Made by a program: the position numbers and the translations under genes
Notes under the pieces: generated by a model
What the model was told of the DNA's origin: nothing
The model's input: only the letters and a program-made list of their open reading frames with translations
Database searches by the model: none
Shown here: positions 26,055 through 35,905 of the stretch, piece after piece
Layout: each line of letters opens with the position of its first letter
Numbering within the stretch: the first letter of the stretch is position 1
NCBI GenBank assembly: GCA_024742485.1
Contig: JANSYK010000004.1
Coordinates: 248,001 to 312,000 of the forward strand
Reading direction: 5' to 3'
Source of the DNA: Alphaproteobacteria bacterium
GTDB lineage: Bacteria; Pseudomonadota; Alphaproteobacteria; Rhizobiales; Rhizobiaceae
DNA: 64,000 nt

Positions 26055-26951
26055 ATGGATTGGAATCTGGTTCGCAGCTTTCTGGCGGTGGCCGAAAACG
26101 GGACACTGGCCGCGGCGGCCGAGGCCCTCGGCGCAAGCCAGCCGACCGTCGGCCGACACATCGATGCGCTGGAAGGCGCAACGGGTCTCACCTTGTTCGC
26201 ACGCGGCCGCCACGGCATGGTGCTTTCGGAGGCCGGACTGTCTCTTGTCGAAGAAGCCAAGGCCATGCAGGCAGAGGCCGACCGGTTCGAACTCAAGGCC
26301 GCCGGGCGCGCTCAATCGGTTCACGGACCGGTCCGTATTACCGCCAGCGAGGTGGTTTCGACCTATATCCTGCCGCCGATTATTGCCGCTTTCGGGCGGA
26401 CCGAACCCGACATCCAGATCGAACTGGTTTCCAGCAATTCGGTGGAAAATCTGCTCAGCCGTGACGCCGACATTGCCGTTCGGATGTTTCGTCCCGTTCA
26501 AAACGACATCATCGCCCGCAAGACCGGCGAACTCGGCATGGGCATTTACGCCCACCGATCCTATCTTGCCGACCATGGCGAACCGGTCGACGTCGAGACC
26601 TTCCTGCAGCACCGCCTGATCGGCATGGACCGCTCAACCCTGATCCTCGACGGCATGTCCGATCTCGGCATAAAAGCGGACCGAAACCTGTTTTCCGTTC
26701 GCACCGACGATCAGGTTGCCTACCTGGAACTGCTCAAGGCTGGGGCAGGAATAGGCTTTGCAGCCCATATCCTGGTTGCAGCGAATCCTGACATCAAACA
26801 GGTGTTACCGCATGTCCAGATACCAGCCCTGCCGATCTGGCTGGCGTCCCATCAGGAGCTGAGGACAAGCCAGAAAATCCGCCGCACCATGGACTATCTT
26901 CACCAGACGATAAGTATTTTGCCGTTAACTGGTCGAGCGGGACGGGAATAA
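26055..26951 (+). CDS. LysR-family transcriptional regulator
   Basis: A 298-residue LTTR with helix-turn-helix in VRSFLAVAENGTLAAAAEAL followed by ASQPTVGRHIDALEGATG (in parts), and a C-terminal effector domain. ATG at 26055 is preferred over TTG 26049. It is divergent from the SDR gene, implying regulation of that gene. The short AT-rich gap (AATTACAATAATGAATTG) probably carries both promoters and the LTTR site. Confidence 0.9.
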   Translation: MDWNLVRSFLAVAENGTLAAAAEALGASQPTVGRHIDALEGATGLTLFARGRHGMVLSEAGLSLVEEAKAMQAEADRFELKAAGRAQSVHGPVRITASEVVSTYILPPIIAAFGRTEPDIQIELVSSNSVENLLSRDADIAVRMFRPVQNDIIARKTGELGMGIYAHRSYLADHGEPVDVETFLQHRLIGMDRSTLILDGMSDLGIKADRNLFSVRTDDQVAYLELLKAGAGIGFAAHILVAANPDIKQVLPHVQIPALPIWLASHQELRTSQKIRRTMDYLHQTISILPLTGRAGRE

Positions 26952-27044
26952 TCCTGCAGTTGCACAACCCCAGAGGCCACGCGAAAATGGTCGATGGCCC
27001 GAAGGAAACGTGTGACTTGTTTCCGGACGAACGGAGAAACCCCC

Positions 27045-27452
27045 ATGCATCTGCTCGATTGGACGCTGACAAAATATGATTATTGGACCTTCGCGTTTCT
27101 CGTGGTGGCCATCATCGCGTTTTTCTATGCACTGATCCAGATTGGCGGCTTGCCAGGAAAGATCGCGGAGCGACGCAACCACCCGCACGCCGAAGCGGTC
27201 AAACTGGTTGGCTGGATCGGCTTGTTCACGGTTTTTCCCTGGATCCACGCTATTATCTGGGCCGTCCATGACGGGCTGACGATCGATGTGCGGTCGCTGC
27301 CGAAAGAGGGCACGAAAGGCGAAGTCGAAAACACCTCGATCCTGGGCATCGACATGCCACGGAACGAAGGACCGCCGGAAACCGACACCACCATCGAAGC
27401 CACAGCGGACGCATCGCCACCCGACGGCGACGCCCCCACGAAGCCGGCTTGA
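27045..27452 (+). CDS. DUF3302 membrane protein (YiaW-like)
   Basis: A 135-residue protein starting at ATG 27045 after GGAG. It has two membrane helices (about residues 10-33, YWTFAFLVVAIIAFFYALIQ, and 52-73, WIGLFTVFPWIHAIIWAV) around the conserved loop GGLPGKIAERRNHPHAEAV, which is the DUF3302 signature. A disordered acidic/Pro tail follows. In E. coli the equivalent yiaW sits with yiaV (HlyD type), and here it precedes an HlyD-type gene by 12 bp. Function unknown; it may be a partner of the adaptor protein. Confidence 0.85.
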   Translation: MHLLDWTLTKYDYWTFAFLVVAIIAFFYALIQIGGLPGKIAERRNHPHAEAVKLVGWIGLFTVFPWIHAIIWAVHDGLTIDVRSLPKEGTKGEVENTSILGIDMPRNEGPPETDTTIEATADASPPDGDAPTKPA

Positions 27453-27464
27453 CGAGGTAGTCAC

Positions 27465-28613
27465 ATGCTCATCGCTCTTGGTCTTGTCGTTGTCTATATC
27501 GTCTTTGTCTGGCTGGTGTTCTTCCGCTTCCGCCTGATGAAATTCACCATCGTCTGGGGTGTGGTCGGCTTCTGGGTCGGCGTGCACATGTTCCTGATCT
27601 TCATCGTGGCCCTGCGGTTTTTCCAGCCCTATTCCATGGATGGCCATGTGATCCGGCAAACCATTCAGCTGATACCGCGCTTGCCGGAACCGACGATTTT
27701 GGAAGAGGTGCTGGTGGAAGCCAATCAACCGGTCAAGGCCGGTGATCCGCTCTACCGGTTCGACAAGTCGCTCTATGAATTCCGGGTCAAGGAAAAGAAG
27801 GCAAATCTGGCCGAGGCCATACAAAATGCACTGATCCTCGACACCAATGTGGACCTGGCCAATGATGCGCTGGACGAATCCAAAGCCAATCAGGTTTACG
27901 CTCAGGAAGAGGTCAAACGCTATACGGATCTGGTGCCCAAGGGCGGCGCCCGCCAGGAAACCCTGGATGAGTGGACCCAGAAACTCGCCGCGGCCAATGC
28001 CCAGGTCGCCGAAGCCGAGGCCAATATCACAAAGGCCGAACTGGCAAGAGACGCCCAGATCGAAGGTGTCAACGCTCAGGTTGCCAGTGCCGAAGCCATG
28101 CTTGGACAGGCCGAATATTATCTGGATCAAACGGTTCTGCGTGCACCCGATGACGGCATGATCATCAATCAGCAGGCCCGCCCTGGCCTGGTTGTCGGCG
28201 ATCGCCGCATCGGCGCGGTGGCCGTTTTCGTTGCCGACCGCGATCCCTATTTTCTGGCCTCCTTCTATCAGGAACACCTGAAATTCGTCGAACCCGGTCA
28301 AGAAGCCGAGGTCGCGCTGGATATCTTCCCCGGGCAGGTGTTCAAGGCACGCGTTGATACGGTCTGGTGGGGCACCGGACAGGGTCAGATCAAACCGAGC
28401 GGATCGATCCCGACCTTCCGGTTTCCGCAATTGCAGGGCCGCATTGCCGTACAAATCACGATCGATGACCCGGCCTTGAAAAAACTGCCTGCGGGTGTTC
28501 ATGGTGCGGTTGCGATTTATACGGGCGGTGGCAAGGGTTTTGAGCCGCTCAGACGCATCAATATGCGCCTCTACAGCTGGGCCAATTTCCTCTTTCCAAT
28601 GGATTTCCTGTGA
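27465..28613 (+). CDS. HlyD-family membrane fusion protein (YiaV/YibH-like)
   Basis: Periplasmic adaptor. The 382-residue protein has two N-terminal hydrophobic segments (residues 1-22 and 27-52), the biotinyl-lipoyl half motif PEPTILEEVLVEANQPVKAG, a long helical hairpin (about 105-210, Glu/Ala/Lys-rich), a second lipoyl half VLRAPDDGMIINQQARPG, and a beta-barrel domain. It forms an operon with DUF3302 upstream and a NodT-type outer-membrane factor whose ATG shares one base with its stop codon. No ABC, RND or MFS pump gene is present in the cluster. Confidence 0.88.
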   Translation: MLIALGLVVVYIVFVWLVFFRFRLMKFTIVWGVVGFWVGVHMFLIFIVALRFFQPYSMDGHVIRQTIQLIPRLPEPTILEEVLVEANQPVKAGDPLYRFDKSLYEFRVKEKKANLAEAIQNALILDTNVDLANDALDESKANQVYAQEEVKRYTDLVPKGGARQETLDEWTQKLAAANAQVAEAEANITKAELARDAQIEGVNAQVASAEAMLGQAEYYLDQTVLRAPDDGMIINQQARPGLVVGDRRIGAVAVFVADRDPYFLASFYQEHLKFVEPGQEAEVALDIFPGQVFKARVDTVWWGTGQGQIKPSGSIPTFRFPQLQGRIAVQITIDDPALKKLPAGVHGAVAIYTGGGKGFEPLRRINMRLYSWANFLFPMDFL

Positions 28614-30196
28614 TGAATAGGGCTCTGAAAAACCGAGGCGGATCTTCACCTCGCCTCGCCGCTTTTCCTGCGCTCGCCTTCACGGCGACGTTTCTGGCCG
28701 GTTGTGTGATGGTTGGTCCCGATTTCGAACGGCCGGAAGCGCCCTATCTGGGGAGCTGGAGCAAGGGCGCCGGGCTGAAGATCGACAAGAACACCGGCCT
28801 GACAACCCGAAGCGAAGCGGTTTCCGACTGGTGGACCTTGTTCAAGGATCCGGTCCTGACGGCCTTTGTCGAGGATGCTTATCAGGACAATCTGGTTCTG
28901 GAGGCCGCCGGTGTGCGTGTCTACCAGGCCCGCGCCCAGTTGGGCATTGCCCGTGGCGAGTTGTTTCCGCAGAAGCAGCAGGCCAAGGCCGGCTTCCGCA
29001 GCGCCGAGTTCAGCACCAATAATTCTCTGATCAAGGAAGTGCGCCGGTTCATTCCGATCGACAACCGCTTCAACAGTTACAGCACCGGGTTCGATGCCGG
29101 CTGGGAAATCGATCTGTGGGGCAAGATCCGCCGTGACGTGCAGTCGGCCAAAGCCAATCTGATGTACGAAATCGCCAGCTATGATGACGTTCTGGTCACG
29201 TTGACGGGCGATATCGCGGCAACGTACATCACTATCCGCGAGTTGCAGGGCCTGATTGCCCTGACTCGCGCCAACGCCGCGCTGCAGAAAGAAAGCCTCG
29301 GCATCGCCAAGGTCAAGCTGGAGGGCGGCACGACAACGCAATTGGATGTCGACGAGGCCACGGCGTCCTACAATGCCACATTGGCGACCATTCCCGAATA
29401 TCAGGCTGCTCTCGCCCAGGCATTGAACGCCATGAGCCTGCTCATCGGTGAAACGCCCGGTGACGTTGCCCCACGGGTCAAACGCTACAAACGGCTGCCG
29501 CGCATTCCCGCGGCCGTCGCAATCGGCGTTCCGGCCGACATGCTCCGCCGCCGCCCCGACATTCGCGCCGCCGAATATCTGGCTGCTGCCCAGTCAGCGC
29601 AGATCGGCGTTGCCAAGGCCGATCTCTATCCGGCGTTCACCATCACCGGCGCGGTGGCCGTCAAATCAAGCGATGTCGCCAACCTGTTCAGCAATGGAAG
29701 CTTTGACGGCTTCATCAATCCGGGCTTTTCCTGGAATTTCCTCAATTACGGCCGCATCCGCAACAATGTCCGCGTCCAGGACGCCAAATTCCAGGAACTG
29801 CTCCTGCAGTACAAGAACACGGTCCTGAGTGCCTATTCAGAGGTGGAGACGGCGCTGGTTTCCTTCCTCAAGGCCCAGCAGCAAGTGGTTTATCTGCGCC
29901 GCAGTGTCGCCGCTTCGAAGCGCGCCGTGGGTGTTGTCGTGGATCAGTATCGTGATGGCACCGCGAGCTATGATCGCGTGATCGATTCACAGCGCGCCCT
30001 GCTGTTGTCGCAATCGCGCCTGCTCGCCGCACGGGCCGATGTGCTGACCAACCTGATTGCCGTCTACAAGGGGCTCGCCGGCGGTTGGATTCCGCCAAAC
30101 GTCAAGGGCTTCATCAATGACAAGACACGCGATCAGATGGAAGCGCGGACCAATTGGGGCCAACTCCTGAAAAAGCCGGTCGAAGACAAGAAGTAA
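28613..30196 (+). CDS. NodT-family outer-membrane factor lipoprotein (TolC-like)
   Basis: Outer-membrane channel of a tripartite export system. The 527-residue protein has a lipoprotein signal with lipobox LAGC at about residue 24, and the two OEP repeats of the family (first around WWTLFKDPVLTAFVEDA; second with RRPDIRAAEYLAAAQSAQIG and ADLYPAFTITG). GWEIDLWGKIRRDV is the NodT consensus. The start ATG 28613 overlaps the HlyD TGA by one base, so translation is coupled. With genes at 27045 and 27465 it forms a DUF3302-adaptor-outer membrane operon. Confidence 0.92.
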   Translation: MNRALKNRGGSSPRLAAFPALAFTATFLAGCVMVGPDFERPEAPYLGSWSKGAGLKIDKNTGLTTRSEAVSDWWTLFKDPVLTAFVEDAYQDNLVLEAAGVRVYQARAQLGIARGELFPQKQQAKAGFRSAEFSTNNSLIKEVRRFIPIDNRFNSYSTGFDAGWEIDLWGKIRRDVQSAKANLMYEIASYDDVLVTLTGDIAATYITIRELQGLIALTRANAALQKESLGIAKVKLEGGTTTQLDVDEATASYNATLATIPEYQAALAQALNAMSLLIGETPGDVAPRVKRYKRLPRIPAAVAIGVPADMLRRRPDIRAAEYLAAAQSAQIGVAKADLYPAFTITGAVAVKSSDVANLFSNGSFDGFINPGFSWNFLNYGRIRNNVRVQDAKFQELLLQYKNTVLSAYSEVETALVSFLKAQQQVVYLRRSVAASKRAVGVVVDQYRDGTASYDRVIDSQRALLLSQSRLLAARADVLTNLIAVYKGLAGGWIPPNVKGFINDKTRDQMEARTNWGQLLKKPVEDKK

Positions 30197-30214
30197 CTGG
30201 ACTTCTCCGATCCG

Positions 30215-31141
30215 ATGCGTGGCTTTGTGGTTGTCAATCCGCACGCCGGCAGCGGCCGGACGGGGCGCCGATGGCCAGCCATAGCGCGTGACCTGGCGGC
30301 CCATATCGGCCCCTTCGATCATGCTTTGACCACCGGCCCTGGTCATGCGACAGAACTGGTGCGCAGTGCCATTGACGATGGTGCCTCATTGGTGATCGCC
30401 GTCGGTGGCGACGGCACCATCAACGAGGCGGTCAATGGCTTTTCGCGTGCCGACGGCGCCGTCACAGGCACTTGTGCATTCGCTGCCCTGGCTGGCGGAA
30501 CCGGCAGCGATTTCATGCGCGGCCTCTCCCTGTCACACACCAATGCGCTGGCGCGAATTGCATCCGGTCAGACGCGGCAAATCGACCTGGGCCGGGTGAC
30601 ATTCACGAGCGATGATGGCCGCATCGTCTCGCGGCTCTTCATCAATATTGCCGGCATGGGTCTGTCCGGCGCTGTCGACAGAGCGGTCAATGCCTCTGGA
30701 TCATTCGGCTTTCTGCCCGGTATTGTCACCTATTATCTGGCCACCTTGTCGGCTCTTTGGCGCTATAGTTTTTCCGGCATTCGCCTGAGCGTCGACGGGC
30801 AAGCGCCGATCACCATCAATCTTGCAATGGCCGCGATCGCCAACGGAACCCATTTCGGTGGAGGCATGAACATCGCACCCCATGCGAAGCTCGACAGTGG
30901 TACGTTCGAAGTCATTGTTTTGCGTGGCGGCTCGAAACTGACCATGATGAGGGACTTCCCACAGCTCTGCCGCGGTACCCATATGAACCACCCGATGATC
31001 ACGGCCCTGCGGGGTCGGCGTGTCACCGCCGAACCGGTCGATCCCGCCACCGCCATCCCGGTGGATTTGGACGGTGAATCACCCGGTCACCTCAAAGCCG
31101 AATTCGAAATCCTGCCAGGCGCTTTGAAACTTCAACTGTGA
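30215..31141 (+). CDS. Diacylglycerol kinase-family lipid kinase (YegS/DagK-like)
   Basis: ATP-dependent lipid kinase. The 308-residue protein has the DAGKc signature: FVVVNPHAGSGRTG at the N-terminus, the nucleotide-binding VIAVGGDGTINEAVNGF at about residue 64, and ALAGGTGSDFMRGL. The C-terminal beta-sandwich contains GMNIAPHAKLDSG as in YegS/LCB5-like kinases. It follows the NodT gene by 18 bp on the same strand and may be the last gene of that operon, hinting at envelope lipid work, though co-function is only inferred from position. Confidence 0.9.
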   Translation: MRGFVVVNPHAGSGRTGRRWPAIARDLAAHIGPFDHALTTGPGHATELVRSAIDDGASLVIAVGGDGTINEAVNGFSRADGAVTGTCAFAALAGGTGSDFMRGLSLSHTNALARIASGQTRQIDLGRVTFTSDDGRIVSRLFINIAGMGLSGAVDRAVNASGSFGFLPGIVTYYLATLSALWRYSFSGIRLSVDGQAPITINLAMAAIANGTHFGGGMNIAPHAKLDSGTFEVIVLRGGSKLTMMRDFPQLCRGTHMNHPMITALRGRRVTAEPVDPATAIPVDLDGESPGHLKAEFEILPGALKLQL

Positions 31142-31153
31142 ATGGCATTCGAC

Positions 31154-32335
31154 TCATTGCGTTGCAGGAACAACGGGCGCTTCGCCGATATCGGCATGCC
31201 GGGTGATCGAGGACAGCAGCAGGACGATGCCGAACAGGACGGACAAGCCGTAAAACGCCACGGTGAAACTGTTGTATTCCGCAATAAAGCCGATCACCGC
31301 CGGGCCCAGCAGAATTCCGCCATAGCCCATCGATGTGGCAATGCTGATCCCCACGCCCGGCGGCAGGCCGGGCAGGTTTCCGGCCGCCGAAAGCGCCACC
31401 GGCACCAAATTGGCAATGCCGATTCCCGACAGGGCGAATCCGGCTATGGCCCATCCCGGGCTTTGCGCGCCGGCAGCCATGATCAGCCCCGCTGCCGCGA
31501 TAACCGTCGAATAGCGCACCGTCGTCACCGCGCCAAAACGCTGGCGTACCGCATCACCGGCAAAGCGCATGACGGCCATCGTCGCCGCAACGGCACCGAA
31601 AGCAAGCCCCGATGTCGCGACATCGGCGCCCAGATCCTGTCGCAGATAGAGGGCGCCCCAATCCAGGATCGCGCCTTCCGGAACCATCGAGAACAAGGCC
31701 ACCAGCCCTAGTACATAGGGCATTGGATTGAGCGTCAGCCGGAATTTCGGCTTGACGTCGGATGCCAACGGCAAGTCCGGGGCGATGAAACGGCTGCTTG
31801 CCATGGCAATGACAAAAGCAGCGACCGTAACCGCGGCAGCCTGTTCGAAGGAGCCCGCGCGGTCGATCAGCCAGCCACCCAGCGCGGCGCCGAACAATCC
31901 GCCAAGGCTCCAAAACCCATGGCATGACGACATGATCGCTCGGCCAAGCCGTCGCTCGACAACGACCGCATTGGCATTCATGGCGATATCCATCGATCCG
32001 ATGATGCCGCCAAATATGAACATGATGATCACCAGCAGCACCACATGCGGCGCCAGCACAACGGGCAGCAGCGCTGCTGAACAGACCAGACAGGTGACCC
32101 TGAGCACCGGACGCGAACCGACACGGGCAATCAGCGCCCCGGAGAGCGGCATGATCAGGATGGATCCCAGCCCGAGGGCCAGAATGACCAGCCCCATATC
32201 GGCTTCCGACAGGCCATGTCGCGCGGCAAGTTCGGGAACCTGAGGCGCCCAGCCGCCGACGATGAGACCATTCATGAAAAACAGCGCGGAAACCGCTACC
32301 CGCATGAGGGCCGGTTGAGAATCAGGCGATGACAA
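31154..32335 (-). CDS. MFS transporter (FucP/YbjJ-type)
   Basis: A 393-residue, 12-helix major facilitator with the N-terminal family start FFMNGLIVGGWAPQVPEL and a loop-2 region ALIARVGSRPVLR. It resembles the sugar/nucleoside-efflux-like MFS group that includes YbjJ. Substrate unknown. Its start overlaps the 3' end of pyc by 14 bp on the same strand, so it is probably translated from the pyc transcript. It converges with the lipid kinase gene. Confidence 0.88.
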   Translation of the reverse strand: MSSPDSQPALMRVAVSALFFMNGLIVGGWAPQVPELAARHGLSEADMGLVILALGLGSILIMPLSGALIARVGSRPVLRVTCLVCSAALLPVVLAPHVVLLVIIMFIFGGIIGSMDIAMNANAVVVERRLGRAIMSSCHGFWSLGGLFGAALGGWLIDRAGSFEQAAAVTVAAFVIAMASSRFIAPDLPLASDVKPKFRLTLNPMPYVLGLVALFSMVPEGAILDWGALYLRQDLGADVATSGLAFGAVAATMAVMRFAGDAVRQRFGAVTTVRYSTVIAAAGLIMAAGAQSPGWAIAGFALSGIGIANLVPVALSAAGNLPGLPPGVGISIATSMGYGGILLGPAVIGFIAEYNSFTVAFYGLSVLFGIVLLLSSITRHADIGEAPVVPATQ

Positions 32336-35300
32336 TCAGAAGGTCCTTGGCATCGATCTGGTCTCCAACCGTGACAAGAACCTCCGATACTACACCGTCA
32401 TTTTCTGCATGAAGGGCGGTTTCCATTTTCATGGCCTCGATCGATAGCAGCACATCTCCAGCCTGGACCTCCTGGCCCGGAGACACGGCGACTGTCGAGA
32501 CAACCCCCGGCATGGGCGCACCGATTTGTGCATCATTGCCGGCCTCGGCTTTGCGGCGTTGTGCGGATGCCGATGCGCCATGCGCCCGGTCCGGCACCTT
32601 GATGCGGCGCGGCTGGCCGTTCAGTTCGAAAAAGACCGTCACCATGCCCTTGTCATTCGGTTCACCCACCGCCAGATTGCGGATCACCAGCGTGACACCC
32701 TTTTCAAGGTCGACAAACAGCTCATCCCCGGCCGGCAGTCCATAGAAATAGGATGGCGTCGGCAACGCCGAAACAGGGCCATAGGTCTCCAGCGCCATGG
32801 CGTAATCGGTAAACACCTTCGGATACATCAGATAGGAAGCGAACTCGTACTCATTGACGGGCCGGTCGATGGTCTTTTCGATTTCGGCGCGTTCCGCATC
32901 CAGATCGGCCTCTTCCAGCAGGGCGCCAGGCCGCACCGTATAGGCGTCTTCACCCTTCAGCACCTTGGCCTGCAATGCCGGGGGCCAGCCGCCGGGCGAC
33001 TGACCGAGGTCACCACGCATCATCGAAACGACGGATTCGGGGAATGAAACATCCCGGTCCGGATCTTCGACATCGGCAACGGTCAAATCCTGCGAAACCA
33101 TCATCAAGGCCATGTCGCCAACGACCTTCGACGACGGCGTCACCTTGACGATGTCACCGAACATGCGGTTGGCATCGGCATAGGTTTGCGCAACTTCGTG
33201 CCACCGGGTCTCCAGACCCAATGAGCGGGCCTGCTCCTTCAGATTGGTGAACTGACCGCCTGGCATTTCATGCAGATAAACCTCCGAAGCCGGACCCTTG
33301 AGATCACTTTCGAACGCCGCATATTGCGCCCGCACGGCCTCCCAGTAGAACGAGATGCGGCGGATCCACTCCGGGTCGAGACCCGGATCGTGCTCGGTGC
33401 CGCGCAGCGCTTCGACGATGGAGCCGAGGCAGGGCTGCGATGTGTTGCCGGACAGCGCATCCATGGCCGCATCGACCGCATCGACACCCGCATCCACGGC
33501 GGCCAGCACCGTTGCCGCTGATATGCCGGACGTGTCGTGGGTGTGAAAATGGATCGGCAGATCCGTGGCCTCGCGCAGGGCCTTGAACAGCTGCGTCGCG
33601 GCGGCCGGCTTCAGCAGTCCTGCCATATCCTTCAGAGCAATGATATGCGCGCCGGCATCGGTCAATTCGCCGGCGAGATCGGTGTAGTATTTCAGATCGT
33701 ATTTCGGCCGCGCCGAATTCAGGATATCGCCGGTGTAACAGATCGTTGCCTCGCACAATCTGTCTTCTTCGCACACCGCATCCATCGCCACGCGCATATT
33801 GTCGACCCAGTTGAGGCAGTCGAAGACCCGAAACAGATCGATGCCGCCCCGCGCTGCCTGGCGGACGAAATGCCGGACCACATTGTCCGGATAGTTCTTG
33901 TAGCCAACGCCATTGGCCCCGCGCAAAAGCATCTGCAGCAGCAAGTTCGGCGCTCCTTCGCGCACCAATTGCAGCCGCTCCCATGGATCTTCTGTCAGGA
34001 ACCGCATGGCCACATCGAATGTCGCGCCGCCCCAGCATTCGAGCGAAAGCAGATTGGGGAGCGCCCGCGCATAGGTGCCGGAGATGCGCGCAATGTCATG
34101 GGTGCGCATCCGCGTGGCCAACAGCGACTGATGGCCGTCCCGCATGGTCGTGTCGGTCAGCAGCACCCGCTTTTCGTTGCGCATCCAGGCGCCGAAGGCC
34201 TTCGGGCCCAGCGCATCCAGTTTCTGTTTCGTGCCGTCCGGAATATCAGCATCGATGTAGGGGATGGTCGGCGGTGCGGCATCGTCGGCGGGCTGGGCCC
34301 GGCCGCGTGTCTCCGGATGTCCATTGACGGTGACATCGGCCAGATAGGTCAGCAGACGTGTTGCCCGGTCCTGTCGCCGGACCTGCGAAAACAGTTCGGG
34401 CGTATTGTCGATGAATTTGGTCGTATAGGCGTTGATGCGAAAATCCGGGTGGCTGATGATCGCCTCGAGAAAGGTCAGATTGGTGGCGACACCTCGAATT
34501 CGGAACTCGCGCAACGCCCGATCCATGCGGTCAATGGCTTCCTCCGCCGTTGGGGCCCAGGCCGTGACCTTCTCCAGCAATGGATCGTAAAACCGGGTGA
34601 TGACGGCACCTGAATAGGCGGTGCCACCATCCAGCCGGATACCGAAACCGGTTGCGCCTCGATAGGCGGTGATGCGGCCGTAATCCGGGATGAAATTCTG
34701 TTCCGGGTCCTCCGTCGTGATCCGGCATTGCAGCGCATGGCCGTTCAGGCGAATCTCATCCTGCGGAGGTACTCCCGATTGCGGTGTTCCGATCGCATGG
34801 CCGTCAAGCACATGGATCTGCGCCTTGACCACATCGATGCCGGTGACCTCCTCGGTCACCGTGTGTTCCACCTGTATTCGTGGATTGACCTCGATGAAAT
34901 AGAATTCACCACTATCAGCATCCATCAGGAATTCGACCGTTCCCGCGCCGAGATAATCGGTTGCCCGGCCGATTTTCAAAGCATGGGCCGCAAGTGCCTG
35001 CCGTTGAGCATCGTCAAGATAGGGCGCGGGAGCGCGCTCGACGACCTTCTGGTTGCGCCGCTGGATCGAGCAATCACGCTCGAACAGATGAACGACATTG
35101 CCATGGGTGTCACCGAGCAATTGCACTTCCACATGCCGTGCGCGTTCAACCAGCTTTTCCAGATAGACCTCGTCCTTGCCGAATGCCGCCATGGCCTCGC
35201 GCTTGGCTTCGGTGACTTCCCGTTCCAGCTCATCCTCGGATCGGATGACCCGCATGCCGCGGCCGCCACCACCCCAGGAGGCCTTGAGCATGACCGGAAA

Positions 35301-35780
35301 TCCGACGTCCCGGGCCATCTCCGCGACCTTGGTCATATCGTCCGGCAGCGGTTGCGTGGCCGGAACCACCGGTACGCCAACCTCGAGAGCCAGGTCACGT
35401 GCTGCCACCTTGTTACCGAGACGGCGCATGGTTTCGGGCTTGGGGCCGATAAAAACGATACCGTTATTCCCGCACGCCTCTGCAAATTCGGGGCTTTCCG
35501 ACAACAGCCCGTAGCCGGGATGGATGGCATCCGCGCCGGAGAGTTTGGCCACCCGGATCATTTCGTCGATCGACAGATAGCTTTCGATCGGGCCCATATC
35601 TTCGGACAGATGCGGCCCTCGTCCCACCTGATAGGATTCATCGGCCTTGAACCGGTGCAATGCCAGCTTGTCTTCCTCCGCCCAGACAGCGACTGTCCTC
35701 AGTCCCAGTTCGTTCGCGGCGCGGAAAACACGGATGGCAATTTCAGATCTGTTGGCAACAAGGATTTTCGTGATCGGCAA
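32322..35780 (-). CDS. pyc: Pyruvate carboxylase
   Basis: Biotin-dependent anaplerotic enzyme making oxaloacetate from pyruvate. The 1152-residue length fits the alpha4-type enzyme. In order: biotin carboxylase domain (start ITKILVANRSEIAIRVFRAA; ATP-grasp loop KASWGGGGRGMRVI; ENPR-like EVNPRIQVEHTVTEEVTG), carboxyltransferase barrel (TTMRDGHQSLLATRMRT; the metal-binding HFHTHDTSG), and the C-terminal biotinyl domain with the carboxylated Lys in SIEAMKMETAL near residue 1118. It lies downstream of a LuxR-type regulator and upstream of an overlapping MFS gene. Confidence 0.98.
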   Translation of the reverse strand: MPITKILVANRSEIAIRVFRAANELGLRTVAVWAEEDKLALHRFKADESYQVGRGPHLSEDMGPIESYLSIDEMIRVAKLSGADAIHPGYGLLSESPEFAEACGNNGIVFIGPKPETMRRLGNKVAARDLALEVGVPVVPATQPLPDDMTKVAEMARDVGFPVMLKASWGGGGRGMRVIRSEDELEREVTEAKREAMAAFGKDEVYLEKLVERARHVEVQLLGDTHGNVVHLFERDCSIQRRNQKVVERAPAPYLDDAQRQALAAHALKIGRATDYLGAGTVEFLMDADSGEFYFIEVNPRIQVEHTVTEEVTGIDVVKAQIHVLDGHAIGTPQSGVPPQDEIRLNGHALQCRITTEDPEQNFIPDYGRITAYRGATGFGIRLDGGTAYSGAVITRFYDPLLEKVTAWAPTAEEAIDRMDRALREFRIRGVATNLTFLEAIISHPDFRINAYTTKFIDNTPELFSQVRRQDRATRLLTYLADVTVNGHPETRGRAQPADDAAPPTIPYIDADIPDGTKQKLDALGPKAFGAWMRNEKRVLLTDTTMRDGHQSLLATRMRTHDIARISGTYARALPNLLSLECWGGATFDVAMRFLTEDPWERLQLVREGAPNLLLQMLLRGANGVGYKNYPDNVVRHFVRQAARGGIDLFRVFDCLNWVDNMRVAMDAVCEEDRLCEATICYTGDILNSARPKYDLKYYTDLAGELTDAGAHIIALKDMAGLLKPAAATQLFKALREATDLPIHFHTHDTSGISAATVLAAVDAGVDAVDAAMDALSGNTSQPCLGSIVEALRGTEHDPGLDPEWIRRISFYWEAVRAQYAAFESDLKGPASEVYLHEMPGGQFTNLKEQARSLGLETRWHEVAQTYADANRMFGDIVKVTPSSKVVGDMALMMVSQDLTVADVEDPDRDVSFPESVVSMMRGDLGQSPGGWPPALQAKVLKGEDAYTVRPGALLEEADLDAERAEIEKTIDRPVNEYEFASYLMYPKVFTDYAMALETYGPVSALPTPSYFYGLPAGDELFVDLEKGVTLVIRNLAVGEPNDKGMVTVFFELNGQPRRIKVPDRAHGASASAQRRKAEAGNDAQIGAPMPGVVSTVAVSPGQEVQAGDVLLSIEAMKMETALHAENDGVVSEVLVTVGDQIDAKDLLIVIA

Positions 35781-35905
35781 GTCAAATTACTCCGTCTGGG
35801 GTCCTTTTTGCCTTCTCTTTAGATTGTTTCACCGCCGAATCAAATGCCCTGGCCGTGCCGATGGCGCGAATAGCAGCCGCGCCCTACCGTCGCGGCGATG
35901 TGCAA

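Noticed and set aside
26925-28649. 574-codon minus-strand frame over the DUF3302 and HlyD genes
   Set aside because: Antisense shadow; the plus-strand genes have start sites, spacing and family signatures.
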